A stretch of 64,000 bases of DNA from Cavia porcellus. Taxonomy: Eukaryota; Chordata; Mammalia; Rodentia; Caviidae. Position 1 is the first letter of the stretch. Every line of letters begins with the position of its first letter. Below are positions 1 to 11,195 of this stretch, one piece after another. The stretch is taken from NCBI RefSeq assembly GCF_034190915.1, contig NW_026947514.1:2005701-2069700 (forward strand), written 5' to 3'. The notes under the pieces were generated by a model, which saw only the letters and a list, made by a program, of their open reading frames with translations, did not search any database and was not told the DNA's origin. Position numbers and translations under genes: made by a program.

Positions 1-580
1 ACAGGTCCACTGCGCCTCTCCCTGCAGGTCACCAGAGCTCCTGGTCACAGGGGGCAGCACGGGAAATGCCACATGCAGACAGGGACAATGAACTGTCTAG
101 GGCCATTGCTCACGCCACAGGGAGCGCCCCTCTCCCAGCCACTCCCAGACCCTACCCAAGGCTCCAAGGGTCCCAGTGCCAAACTGCTGACTCCAGGCCG
201 GGCTCGAAGCCGCCCCAGAGGCCCACCCTCACTGCCCCAGCAGCCTGGGCTTCCTTCTCTCTTTCGGTGAATTTCCCCCACACTTCCAGTCTTCTACACC
301 AGCGCTCACTCGAGTCCTCCTACACGTCATGCCTTTCTAGTTTCTTTCCGGTGGGTCTCGATTCTCACCAAACCTTTGCTCAGCTCCCTGAGGGCAGGAC
401 AGTGAGTCCTCCTGTTTCTTCACCCTTTCTGCACCAGAGCTTGTCCCAAAGGCTCAGCCAGGTGCCTGCTGGCCTCTTGGGTCTCCCCTCACTCTGCACA
501 GGAGCCCTGCTACCCAACTTCACACCCTGGGAGGAGGCACAGCACAGTAGCTACAAGACTACAGAAATGAAGGGCATATT

Positions 581-842
581 CTTTTTTTTTTTTTTTTTTT
601 TGAGACAGTATCCCTCAGGGCCAGGAATTTAGCTCAGCAGTATAGGCGCTTGCGTCTGCCTGGTGAGCACAAGATCGTGAGTTTGATCCCTGGTACCAAA
701 AGAAAAGAAAAAGAGACAGTGCCTCACTATGTACTATAAGCTGGCTCGAACTATGTACCACAGGCTGCTTCAAACTCAAAGCAATCCTGCCTTAGCCTAC
801 CCAATGCTGGGATGACAGGCCTGTGCCACACATCCAGCTGGG
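581..842 (-). repeat. B1 SINE, split by an ID-like SINE
   Basis: Read on the minus strand, a B1 element ends in a 19-20 bp A-tail (T-run at 582-601). Its body (gagacag...cactatgta, then tgctgggatgacaggc) is interrupted at 618-712 by a plus-strand ID-like SINE. Confidence 0.8.
618..712 (+). repeat. ID-like (tRNA-derived) SINE nested in B1
   Basis: It has the A box (tttagctcagcag), the B box (gagtttgatccctgg) and an A-rich tail (aaaagaaaagaaaaa). The B1 target site is duplicated on both sides (gagacagtatccctca at 602-617, gagacagtgcctcac at 713-727), which fixes the boundaries and the order of insertion. Confidence 0.85.
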
Positions 843-1470
843 ACATATTAACTGAGCAATTAAAGGAACGAAAAGCTCCCTGAGTCACAATTATTTCAAG
901 GAACACAACACAGAAAGAATCTGACCTTCTGGAGCAGACAGATGTCTCCTGCCACCTGCACCTCTGACACCCAATACCTGCCAGCCAACCATGCCTCGCC
1001 CGCAGGGACTAAGAAATTTCACCAAAACAAGATTTTCCACTCCATGACAGAAGCCTCCCCTTCCCCTTTCCAGGTAGACCTGCAACCCCTGTCCTATCCT
1101 GGAATAAACAGTGGGCACGAATGAGGTAAAAAGGCCTTTCTACAATGAAAAAGCCATTTCACAGTTTTTATTAATTATAAACAACAGAAATCACACAAAC
1201 ACATGTAACATCTTCTTACGTTTTTTCGTCTCCTATTTGAAAGTGAGCTGGCTTCTCTATTAGCTCCTTGGGAACCCCCACCGACCGCTCCCCACCTCCC
1301 CATGTGCTCTCAGCCCCAGACCCCCAGGGCCCCTCTCTCAGGCTCCAGTCTAAGCATCACCCAATCTCCGGCCACGACCACCTCTCCCTGGTCATCTTGT
1401 AAATGCTCAGCACACTTCTCTTTGTAGCTCCCTCCCAGTTCTCTGCATCTGCAGGCAGTCACTATCACCA

Positions 1471-1496
1471 CACACAAACACACACACACACACACA
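1471..1496. repeat. (CA)n microsatellite
   Basis: A CA run with a single interruption (cacacacaaacacac...). Confidence 0.9.
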
Positions 1497-2858
1497 GGTG
1501 CAGACACACTCCAAAGACACCAAATAATTCTGCTTCCTTTCTGAACACTTGCAAAGAAGCCCGAGAGGAGTCCAGATCCCACAGAGTCACCCCAGAGGCC
1601 TTGGCCTTGAGACTTCCCCTGAAATTGCCCATTGAGAGGAAATCTGGCTATTGCATAATATTTGATAGGTTAGAGCCCTGGCAGCTCAGTCTCACTCTAC
1701 CAGAGGAGAACACAGAGGGGCAAGTGTCATGCAATTTCCTTTGTGTGCCTCAGCCACCTCAGGCTTGCAACACCACTGGGACAGTCTCATCCTTGAAGTG
1801 CAGCCTCAGCATCACCAGAAAGGATTTTAAGAGAATGATCAATCATTCTTATCCTGCAGCTCATTAGCATATCTCTCCTGCCAACACCCCAGGAAGTCGT
1901 CCTCAGTTTGCACACTGAGAAATGTAAGGGATTCTAGTAGGGGTATTTAGAGAAACCCCAAACCGGGTTCAGACAGTTCAGTTAAATAAAGGACTTCTTC
2001 CAGGCACGGCCAGGACAGGGGAGATTTCGATGGCTTTACTGAAACCACTGGCTGCTGTGACCGCCTGCTGTCAGCAGAATGTCTTCACGGCTCTCCTCCT
2101 CACAGTGAGGCCATCTTATTAATTCCAAAGAGAATGGGTAACATCCAGGAAAAATAACTGGTCTTCCTTCTCTATACAGAAAAATTCACATCTTAAAAAC
2201 AAAAAATGCTGGCATTCTGGCCACCCAGCTCCTGCACTGTGACAGCTGGAGATGGCGCCGGGCAGAGACACCTCACATCATAAGCCCTGCCAGGGTCTGA
2301 CTCTCACTCCGGCACTGGCAGGGGCTGTCAGGGTTTCCATCATGAGCACCTACTCACAGGATTTCCGACCTCCCATGATATTTTCCAGTTTTCACGTTGA
2401 TAAGACTTATTCAGTGCGGGCCAAAGAATTTTCATTTTTAGACTAATTCTTATTATTTATAATACCACAGCATAGAGAGAAGAAGCTGCAACACTTCCTC
2501 TCATTTGAATAGAGGACGGCTGCGCTATATTTCGCCCGGCATGCTACATGTGATGCAGTCTTTTCAACAGGCCATTTGCAAAGACCTGAAGGCATGGGAA
2601 GATTTTAAGCCCAACGGAAGGTCCACCTGGGCATTTCTCCAGAGAAGGATTTTTACAGACATATGCAAGAGAACAGAGCGCAGCATCTCCAAAGGCTTCA
2701 CCAGTGTGCATTCACAGAAAATGCTAGGAAAAAAATAATTATGGCTCCTGGGCAGTAGTATGCTGTGAATGTAAATTAAGAAGCTGCTGCCACGCTGCTC
2801 CACAAACCCTGATGACCGCACGGAAATAAATGGAGATAACAGCGTGTCCATAAACACA

Positions 2859-2892
2859 CACACTCGCACGCACGCACGCACATGCACACATC
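2859..2892. repeat. CA/CGCA-type simple repeat
   Basis: cacacacactcgcacgcacg followed by further gcacgcac units, at the left edge of the CpG island. Confidence 0.8.
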
Positions 2893-2939
2893 GGAGGTCT
2901 CATACTGAAAACGGATTCCGAGCTCGATGCAAAATGTGA

Positions 2940-3910
2940 ACGCAGCGGTCCTACTCGGGCCAGCGCAGCCTGCTGGCATTCAGAGCACGTCCCCGGCCCA
3001 TCCTCCCGCGGGCGGCCGCTTCCACCCGAGACCGGGGAGGATCCGCACCCAGGCCGTCCAGGCACGCGTGGCCCGGCTCTGCGGCGCGCTGCGGGCCCCA
3101 TCCGCAGCGATGACTCAGGGCGAACTTTTTTCCCCTGGCCGGCGCCCGCGGCCACGCAGCCCCGGCCTGACCGCACGAGGCCCCGCTTCCCGGAACCCGG
3201 CCTCTGCCGCAAAGTTTACAAAGTTGCGGCGCCGGGCGCGGGCCGGGATGGAGCCCGGGCCCGGACGCAGCCGCCCGCCGCGCCGCCCGCCCGCCCGAGC
3301 CGCCCGCGCCGCCCGCGCCGCCCGCCTTACCCCGCTCCGCGCCGCGCGGCCGCTCAGGGGCGCCGGGCGCGTCCTCCGCCGCCGTCCGCAGCGTCCCGCT
3401 CCCCGGGCGGCCCCATGGCGGGGGCGGGGAAGCGGCGGCCGCCGCCGCGCCGGCTGGAAAGTCCCTGCTGCTGCGCCCGGCTCGCGCACGCGGCGGCCGC
3501 CGGCCGCGCCGCCTCACGCACCCCGCGCCGGCGCCTCCTCCGCGCGCTGGAAATCCCCGCCGCGCGCGCGCCCGCCCCGCCCCCGCCGCCGCCGCGCGCG
3601 CGCCGTCAGCCGCCTGCCGCCGTCACCAAGGGCCCGCGCGCGCTCGCCTAGCAACACGCCCCGCCCCTGCCGCGCGCGCCCGCCTTTCCGGGTCAGGGCG
3701 CCCTCGGCCGCGTGGGTTCGAGGTCCAGGCTCCCCGCGCCCCCGCCGCCCCTCCCACGGGCCCGCGGGCACACGCGTTCTCCCGCGCCCGCGGAGAGCCA
3801 CGTCGCTGCCTGGTGCCACAGGCGCCTAGGCGCACCGCGCGCGCACGGACACACTCGCAGGGGCCGGTACGGGCTCGCATCGACCCCACTGCATCCTTAG
3901 GGGGCCCAGT
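2940..3910 (-). promoter_or_regulatory. TRAF3: CpG island; probable TRAF3 promoter and untranslated exon 1
   Basis: About 1 kb is extremely G+C-rich with dense CpG (for example 3270-3320 and 3560-3605), CGG/CCG runs and GC boxes and no evident TATA box, as in housekeeping-type promoters. In human, TRAF3 (an adaptor of TNF-receptor and innate signalling) starts roughly 45-50 kb downstream of RCOR1 and runs in the same direction. Here the island is about 41 kb past the RCOR1 3' end in the matching position. A good minus-strand splice donor (GGG|gtaagg) lies at 3331/3330. The gene name is from synteny only, because no TRAF3 coding exon is in the window. Long ORFs here are an effect of high GC. 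Confidence 0.6.
3331..3650 (-). other. TRAF3: Candidate non-coding first exon of TRAF3
   Basis: Within the CpG island, the minus strand has a consensus-like donor GGAGCGGG|gtaaggc with the exon ending at 3331. A weaker alternative donor (GGG|gtgcgtgag) lies near 3522. The 5' boundary is unknown; 3650 is only an outer guess. TRAF3 is known to begin with untranslated exon(s) before a long first intron, which would cover 1-3330 here. Confidence 0.35.
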
Positions 3911-4345
3911 TCTGGCCTGTGCTCAGCTTGGAAGTACACGAGCCCCGAGACACACTGGCCAGCCCGCGTGTCTTGCACACGCACAATCCCGCTCACAGAG
4001 CACGCTCTCCCACACGCACACGCACACTCCCGCGTATACATGTTCTCTCACACACACACATCTCGTAACACATACACTCACCTGCACACACACTCCATTT
4101 CACACGCACGCTCCAGGGCAGGCACACTCCTGCACATACATACTACTGCGCACACTCGCACTGCCCACAACACTCTCCCATGCACACTGGCACTCCCTGA
4201 ACAACCTCATGCTGTCCCACAAACACGCGGTCTTCCACGCATGCACACTCCACGCACACATGCACTATCTTCACACGCTTGCTCTCAATGCACAATCCTT
4301 GCACACATGCGTGTTCTCCAGTGCACATGCACTCTGCTTGCATTT
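3840..4345. repeat. Degenerate CA-rich minisatellite-like domain
   Basis: About 500 bp built from loosely repeated cacacgcacactc-like words, with phrases such as ctcacacacacaca, ctgcacacacactcc and ctgcacatacatac. It directly adjoins the CpG island on its upstream side. The long ORFs it produces (His/Thr/Leu-rich) are low-complexity artefacts. Confidence 0.7.
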
Positions 4346-4812
4346 GTAGCGAGCCTGGGCTGCCTGCCCTTCTGTGGGGCAAGTGTGTGGCTTTCAGGAG
4401 ATTCCCCTGGGAAGCTGGGTCTCCTCGCCACCACTCGGAGGGTGGCCAAATTTGCCACCCTAGTCCTCTGCAGCACAGATCAGGGGTCCTGTTTCCCCGG
4501 GGACCTGGTCTCCTGCCCCACGTCTTGGAAGAGCCGCCAAGCTCCAAAACCCAGCCCCGCGGGAGAGCCAGCGCCAGCAGGCAGGGGACTGCTCAATTGA
4601 TCGGAGTTCCTGCAGGCTCGGCTCCTGAGGCCCCTAGGCCGGAGCTGAGACCAGCGTGACCAGCTCGAGCCAGTCACTGGTGCTCCTCCAGTGACTCATG
4701 TGAGCGCGGAGGCAGGAAGTCCAGCATCTCCCCGTGGAATGTTCCAGAGCCCCAGACTACAGGCCCCCACGTCTCAGGCTGCAGGAGCCCAACAGGTGCT
4801 CCTTTGCAGCCA

Positions 4813-4839
4813 CGGGGGTGGGGGTGGGGGTGGGGGTGG
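4813..4839 (+). repeat. (GGGGGT)n tract, G-quadruplex motif
   Basis: Four G5 runs separated by single T residues on the plus strand, a textbook intramolecular G-quadruplex motif. Confidence 0.85.
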
Positions 4840-5096
4840 AGGGCTCCCTTGCCAGGCACAGCCGGGCCAGTAGCGCCCCCATCTGGGCCACAAGCGTGGA
4901 GCTCCCCGATGTGTCCCAGAGAGACGCTCGGTTCCTGCCTGCGGCCAGCGGGTCAGCGGGCCAGCCTCGGCATCCCGCCCACGGCCGTGGGCTCTGAGGT
5001 GAACCGCAGATGGGGTCCCTACCCCTCCTGAGCAGGTGTTCCTACCTGTAGGAGTTGGACTGACCCTGACCCCGAAAACTCAGGGCCCCAGCGCTC

Positions 5097-5127
5097 CCAC
5101 CCCCCCACCCCCACCCCCACCCCCGCC
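5097..5127 (-). repeat. (CCCCCA)n tract, G-quadruplex motif on the minus strand
   Basis: C5-6 runs separated by single A residues. The G-rich strand is the minus strand, opposite to the motif 260 bp away. Confidence 0.85.
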
Positions 5128-6061
5128 CAGCCAGGTGCCCACCCCCACCTACCACCTTGCACCGTGTCACAGAGAACCGCTTTAAGATTGTCGAAGCCAG
5201 CAAAGGCTACCTTCTCCTTGAGGATCGCTTTTGTTCTTTTTAAAAGAAGCCAAAAGCCAGGGGGTTCAGAGACCCATCCATCAGCAGGGGCTCCTTTCAT
5301 CCCACCCCGAAGCGCTAGGGAGCCGCTGAGCCTGCAGGTCCGGCTGCACGGGCGCCTGAGCCCTCTGCTGGGAGACCTGCTCCTGCACTCCAATCTTCCA
5401 CCCCATCCTCCTTCTCTTTCCCCATTTTGTGAACCCTTCTAGAGCCCACCCTCCCCCAACACACACCCCAAGAACTGACGGGAGGCAGCGCAAAGTTTGC
5501 CCCAGACCGCGCCAGGGCTTCTGGGGCTGGTGCTGTAGCCACTGCAGTGGCTGCGGGGCAGCAGTGACAGGCGGCAAGAGCAGCCAATCACAGCGCTCTC
5601 CTCCCTGCATTGCAAAGGCAGAGCTTACACGTTCCCTATGGCAACGCCAACAACAAGCCTCACCATTTCTGGACAAAGACATTTCTCACCCGAGTTTATG
5701 TAGCGTGACATGTTCTTTTCTGCTGCATTTCGAGATGTGCATGGGGACATTAGAGTGACTCTCTTAAGCAACACAGCTGGAAAGCCAATCCTGCTTTCTA
5801 GAAGAAGAGTTTGTACTGGACCGTGTTAGGGGCTTCAGGGCTGTGCATGGCTTTATCAGGCCTCTGCCTGAATCTGCTGACCAGGACCACGAGTGATAGC
5901 TTCAAGTGTAAAAACCCAGCCTTGAGGGTCTAATGTGAGCTGCAGGTTACCGACCTCTTCTTTGTCACTGAAGCATATCAGGTGCCACCTAAAGAGGAAC
6001 CTTGGCAAAGTCCCAGGGGTAGCAACTGTCCACTGGAGCCTTTCAATGTTTTTGATTACAT

Positions 6062-6064
<3 letters not shown>

Positions 6065-6135
<71 letters not shown>
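6065..6135. repeat. (CA)n(CT)n compound microsatellite
   Basis: 14 CA/AC units run directly into about 22 CT units. Confidence 0.95.
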
Positions 6136-6139
<4 letters not shown>

Positions 6140-7140
6140 CCACTCTTTCCCAGTCTGTGGCTTTCCCAAGACCTCACAGGTGACCACGGGTCTGGGGAGA
6201 CGCCAGCTTCCCACTGACAGCTTTGATGGGAACCAACAGCCCATCTGACCTTTGCCACTCTCTGGACATCACTCCAATCCCACCATGCACCTGGGAAACA
6301 GGGATCTCACGGAGTCTCTGAGCCCCACCCAGCAAAACTCATGAAAGCTGCTGTGAACATTTCCTGCCTTCCTGGGCTTCAGAGGCTACACTCCCATCTC
6401 TCCTTCCCCCCAGGGCTCATTGCTCTCCGAGTTTCCCCCAAGTCATTCAGCCCCAGACCGTCCCACCACCATGTACTCCACACGCAAAAGCCTATGCCTG
6501 GCAGAGATGTCCCTGCGAAGCCCAGCTTCCTACCCCGAAGCACCGAGGCTGCTGACATCATTGCTCCTCGAATGTTAGGGATGAGGAGGAAGACCATACT
6601 GGGGCCACCAGAGGTCTCAGGTTGAGGGGATTCAGGCTGCAAAGTGTCCTTGTAACTCACTGACAGCACAGCTTGCTGTCTCTCTGTGAATAAAGGCAGC
6701 ACAGCACCTCCCACCCTCAGGCCGAGGCCTACATGGCGTCTTGGGTGTCGCATGGTGCCCAGAGGAAGCTGTCCCTCCACCTCCCATCTTCATCCTCACA
6801 AGGCTGAGTAAATGCCTGTCCTTCCTAAGTATCTTCTGGAGGGGGAGACAGAAAATAACCAGATCACAAGGGACTTTGTCATGAGTGCTCCAGAGAAAGA
6901 GACAAGAAAAGGGGACAGGAGACCTGGGGAAGAGGTGAGCAAAGGTGGCCCACAAAGTGGACCTGAAGGAAGCCATGAAGCTACCCCGGGGGGAGGGCAG
7001 GGAGATGGCCCTGAGGGGCAGGGATGGGGAAGAAGGAGCCAGAGAGACAGGGCCCTGCAGGTCACACATAGGACTTTGGTTTTCTTGTTTGTTTTTTTGA
7101 GACAGGATCCCCCCAGGCCTGCCTCAAACTTTTGTTTCTT

Positions 7141-7247
7141 TCTTTTTTTTTTTTTTCTTTTTTCTTTTTACCGGTACCAGGGATCGAACTCATGACTGCC
7201 TGCTTGCAAGGCAGGTACTTATGCTGCTGAGCTAAATCCCCAGCCCC
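7141..7247 (-). repeat. ID-like SINE
   Basis: The minus-strand copy starts at 7247 (GGGGCTGGGGATTTAGCTCA) and ends in a mixed A/G-rich tail. It is flanked by a perfect 15 bp target-site duplication aaacttttgtttctt at 7126-7140 and 7248-7262. A and B boxes are intact. Confidence 0.93.
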
Positions 7248-7262
7248 AAACTTTTGTTTCTT

Positions 7263-7415
7263 GTTTTTTGTCTTTTTGAGAGAGGGTCTCACTATGCAGA
7301 TCAGGCTGGCCTTGAGCTCACTCTGTAGCCTAGGCTGATCTCAAACTTGCAGCGATCCTCCTGCCTCAGCTTCCTGAGTGTTGGGATCACAGGCATGCCT
7401 CCACACCTGGCTAGG
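7263..7415 (-). repeat. B1 SINE
   Basis: Antisense B1 with gagagagggtctcactatgc, gatcctcctgcctcagcttc and the start near 7410 (aggtgtggaggcatgcctgtg in sense). Confidence 0.85.
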
Positions 7416-9577
7416 TTCTCTCTGAGATGGGCAGTTCTGTAGTTTGATTGATAGTGCGTAGCCTATGCTTGGTCTTCATGTTTCCCCAGCCAATAAGCAC
7501 CCCCCGGGAGACTTCGGGACAGTGGGACCCTGTCTCTGGGAAACCCTGGGAGGAAGGAGAGAGCCAGGTGCAGGTTGGCGGTGTGCACAGATGTGAGCCA
7601 GCAGCTGAACTCACAAGCATCCTGAGCGTTGAAAGCAGTGCACCCTCCTGACCCAGTGACCCACATCTGGGGTGCCTGAAACCACCACCCAGCTCCCTGG
7701 GTACCCCACCTGTAAAGCACAGGAGAGGATGGGCCAGCCGCTTTTCTGCTGCTGTCAGGTACCCCTAAACCCCATGCTGGAGCTCAGCACCAGCCTGACC
7801 CACCTGGTAGCTGCAGGTTAGGTCCTTAGTTTCTACTGCAAATGCCCCAACATGAGTCCTGTCCTTAACGAAGTCCATCTCAGAGCCCAATAGAGCAGGG
7901 GACAAGGCCCCAGAGGGGCATCTGATAGCCCACAGCACCTGTCTTTGTGGCCCTACAGAGCAGCCTCAGGGTCCTGGCCCCAGGAAGGAATAAGGGCCGG
8001 ATCACTGCTCTGCACCCCTGGCCTCGGGGAGCCTTGGGGACCTCAGCACGCCAGTATCTAAATATGCTGCTCCCTGTCCTGGTGCCAGGCAGAGTCAGCT
8101 GAGATTCTGGATGGAAGGCTGTTTTGGGGGCTTACCAGAGGCACTCCAGGGCCCCGCCCACACGGGGCCTATGCCTTACCCACTGCAGCCCCCCCATCCC
8201 ATCCCCACCAAAGACCCTAAGATAACAAGGTGAGGAGCACCCTAGGAAAGGTAAAGCAGGAGGATTCTAGAGCAGGAATTGAAAAAAGCAGAAATCACCT
8301 CATGACTCACTGCGAGAACTCAGGAAGAATCGGCCTCCCCGCCGGGGTTCCCCTTCTGCAGGGCGGAAATGTGACTCCCGCCCCACCCTGCGGGGCTGCA
8401 GTCCTCAAGAGGAGGACCTGGCTGCTGCTACGGTGACACAGAGGGGAGGACAGCCGTGCCCCTCAGGGATGAGACGGTGCTTCGTCCTCAGGCACCCACG
8501 GGCCACTGCTGCCGGTAAAAACCACCTCTGCCCTGCACTGGTGACAGTCACACTGGATGGCACCAGCATTTTAAAATGGGGCAAAATACAATAAAAAAAA
8601 AAAATAGAATTCCTCGCTGCACGTGGGGCAGCAGTCTGGTAGCGTTTCTCCGATCCTCTGCCAGCTAGGTGGCTGCATTTGGGCCCCGAGGCGAGTGGGT
8701 GTCTCGGTGCAGCTCCTGTAAGAGGTTTTGGGGGTACCGCATCAACAGTGACGTGACACCCATGGAGGCTGGGGTACCTGGGCTCACATTCTCAACACCT
8801 GAGTCCCCTGTGCAGTGTGGAGCAGTTGCAGCTGATGGACTCTGGACTGACAAGGTTCATGGTGTTCAAAACATACTTGAGGCAGGGAAGCACGTGTGTG
8901 CTCCTGACTGTACCGAGCAGAGGGCACAGGACCCGTCAGGGCTCCAAGAGGAGAGGCCGAAGCCTGGCTGCCCAGGGAAGGGTCGGGTTCCTTTGGCACA
9001 GTCACGATGGCAGCCGAGGGAGCGACACTCTGGGAGGGCAGGGTGTGGTGCTGGGGCGAGCTCCGGAGTCTGCAGGACAAGGGTGTTTGTGGGCTTTCCG
9101 CCTCCGGAACGCAGAACCCCAGGCTGAGTCCGGGTGAAGGTGGAGAGGTTAGGTTCAGCTCTTGGCTCTGGAGGTGCCACGTTAAGGAGCCACACTCGTG
9201 GTGACTGTCCCACAGGGGAGTCTCAGGTGGCACAAGGCGTCATGCAGTGAGAGAGGAGTGTGCATGCAGGCATGAGTGTGTGCGTGTATGCATGAGTGTG
9301 ATATGGATATCTTCTGGCCTCTCTCCCTCTTCTTATAAAGCTGCCAGGATCCAGTGATGGGTCACACCCCGAGGCTCCTGCCTGATCCTAGTCACCTACT
9401 GAAAGTCCCTGGAAACACCATCGTCCTATGAGTTCCCACCTCCTGACCCTCACTGCAGTTACATCTCCACACAGGAAGCCTTGGGAGAGGCACCCAAGCT
9501 GCAGTCCACAGCTGTGAGGCTGGGGCGGGCCATCTCTGAGAGCCCCCAGATGACATTCACACTTCCTTAATGAGCAC
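7416..9577. other. Intergenic, nothing recognised
   Basis: GC-rich, apparently unique DNA. Possible reading frames up to about 150 codons lack splice context and family resemblance. A short A-run occurs at 8593-8605 and TG-rich words at 9258-9300. Confidence 0.5.
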
Positions 9578-9760
9578 AGGTGTGGTGGCAGACACCCACA
9601 ATCCCAGCACTGTGGGAGGCTGAGGCAAGAGGACCAAAAGTTTGATTCCAGCCTGAGCAACTTAGTGATGACCCACTGCAAAAGAAGGAGGGCCAGGGCT
9701 TGGAGTAGCTCTTGTATTGGGCCCTGGATTCAAACCTAGTACAAAAAAAACAAACAAACT
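9578..9760 (+). repeat. B1-ID dimeric SINE
   Basis: A B1 part (aggtgtggtggcagacaccc ... cccagcactgtgggaggctg) is followed by a degenerate ID part (gggcttggagtagctcttgt ... attcaaacctagtac) and an A-rich tail. The fused B1-ID arrangement recurs at several places in the window and is known from non-murid rodents. Confidence 0.75.
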
Positions 9761-11049
9761 GCTTTGGGGGTCTTTGGCCACACCTGGCCACTTCACTGAG
9801 CATGGACACTCAAGAATCCAAAGCCCAGCCTGGCCCAAGCTCAGTAGAACCTGATCTGGAGCCCTGCAAGCTGCCACAGTGGCCAGGGCAGATGGATTTT
9901 CCCACCCAGGGGACGTCCAGGGCAACCCAGTGGCTTTAGCATCTGATTGCTCATGGGAAGTGCACAAGCTCTAACCGAACTCAGCTACAGCTGGATTCTC
10001 AAGGCCTCTGCAAGTAGAGGCTGGGGTGCACTTGTGGGCCGCTGTCCCTCCCAGCCGGGCTGGAGATCCTGCACCCCAGGCTGCAGCTGTCCCTCGGCTA
10101 TGCTGCTTCCAAGTGGGAGGCCCTGAGGGATCTGAGGAGCCTCCCAAGAGCTGGGGGCCTCCATTTCCAGTCTGGGCTTCGAGGGTTCACGATTCAGATT
10201 CTCAGCTCACCTCTGTGGCCCATCGGTGGCACTGAGGTATTCCGTTTCACGTGTGACCACCATGGAGGTGAAATTTCCTAACTGGGTTTGAATGTCTCTC
10301 TTCTGTTTTTCAACAGGGACCAGAGAAGCCCGTCTCAGTGCTGACCCCTGGGCGGCAGGCTTGGTGCCATCAGGGACGCTTGCTCCTTGGAGTTCGCAGC
10401 TGTGAATGGCTCCGTTCTGCCTCTTGCCAGGAGGCTGAGACATGCCAGCCCCATAGGGCTTCCTAAAGTAGGGACTTGGAGCCACAGGAAGGCTCAAGGA
10501 TTAGGCTGGACTGCACTTGGGCCCTCTGTGAGTGTCGTCATGCACTCCCACACCTCTGTAGCAATGAGGTCCCGGTTTGCAGGTGGCCAGTGGGGCCAGG
10601 CCATGGGGCAGGTGCTGGGCTCTGGGGTGAAGCCTCCCTGGTCAGTTGCAGGAAGCAGCATTTCCCCCTCTGTTTCTTTTTGAGTAAGTGGCAAACTAAA
10701 AACTTTCCCCACAGATGGTTGAGGAACCAAAATCGGGGGCTCTAACTTTGGTTTGGGGATTTTGCTCTTTGGAAGGGGTGCTTCATTCTGCAACTCCAAA
10801 TGCAGAAACTGTGTGCTGATGGTGCCCCAGAAGCAGGGCTCTCTGAGCATGCTTCTAGGTCACCCCAGAATGGGTGTCATGGCCTGGACGCCTCCTAACA
10901 TGACCTCTCCGAGGTCATGGATATGAGTGTTCCCATGGGGAGATGTGATTCCCAGAAACAGATAAAGTTAGAGTAGTTTAAGGAAGAATGCACCATGTGT
11001 CCAGGGCCTGAAGTCCATTTCCTTTCCGTGTTTAAGCACAGTTATGGCT
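9761..11049. other. Intergenic, unique sequence with a perfect hairpin
   Basis: No gene or transposon recognised. It contains the 9+3+9 bp inverted repeat at 10899-10919. Confidence 0.45.
10899..10919. repeat. Perfect inverted repeat with AGGTCA half-sites
   Basis: catgacctc-tcc-gaggtcatg; both arms match without error. It contains TGACCT and AGGTCA, nuclear-receptor half-sites, in everted orientation with a five-base gap. Confidence 0.6.
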
Positions 11050-11195
11050 GATTTTGGCCAAGTGACACACACCTGTCATCTAGTTACTCAGGAAGCTGAG
11101 GCAGGAGGATGTCCATGAGTTCAGGACCAGCCTGAAGAGCATAGTGAGATGTCGGCTCATAAAACAAATGAACAAAAACTAATAAATAAGTAAAT
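11050..11195 (+). repeat. B1 SINE, diverged
   Basis: ggccaagtgacacacacctg ... aggaagctgaggcaggagga ... gaccagcctgaagagcatag, followed by an A-rich tail with taaataag units. Confidence 0.75.

Larger units (their letters stand above)
1..2939 (-). other. Probable TRAF3 intron 1 (5' part), no coding exon
   Basis: If the CpG island is the TRAF3 start, this lies inside the first intron. It contains a nested SINE pair (581-842), a (CA)n tract (1471-1496) and unique AT-moderate sequence. The block 2450-2860, next to the island, is free of repeats and could be regulatory. No splice-flanked exon was found. Confidence 0.4.
4346..7088. other. Intergenic, upstream flank of the CpG island
   Basis: GC-rich unique sequence with the two G-run tracts and a (CA)n(CT)n tract. 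Around 5581-5600 there is a CCAAT-type word (agccaatcacagcg) in moderately CpG-containing DNA. No exon, RNA gene or complete transposon could be supported. Confidence 0.5.

Noticed and set aside
2927..3829. 300-codon open frame across the CpG island
   Set aside because: Arg/Pro/Ala-rich translation, overlapping long frames on both strands, and extreme GC that depletes stop codons. It fits a CpG-island promoter, not a protein.
3813..4600. His/Thr-rich frames in the CA-rich domain
   Set aside because: Translations of a degenerate CA repeat in several frames.
5019..5393. Possible exon around 5160-5260 (repeat-free, moderately AT-rich)
   Set aside because: No consensus splice pair around a consistent frame and no family similarity.
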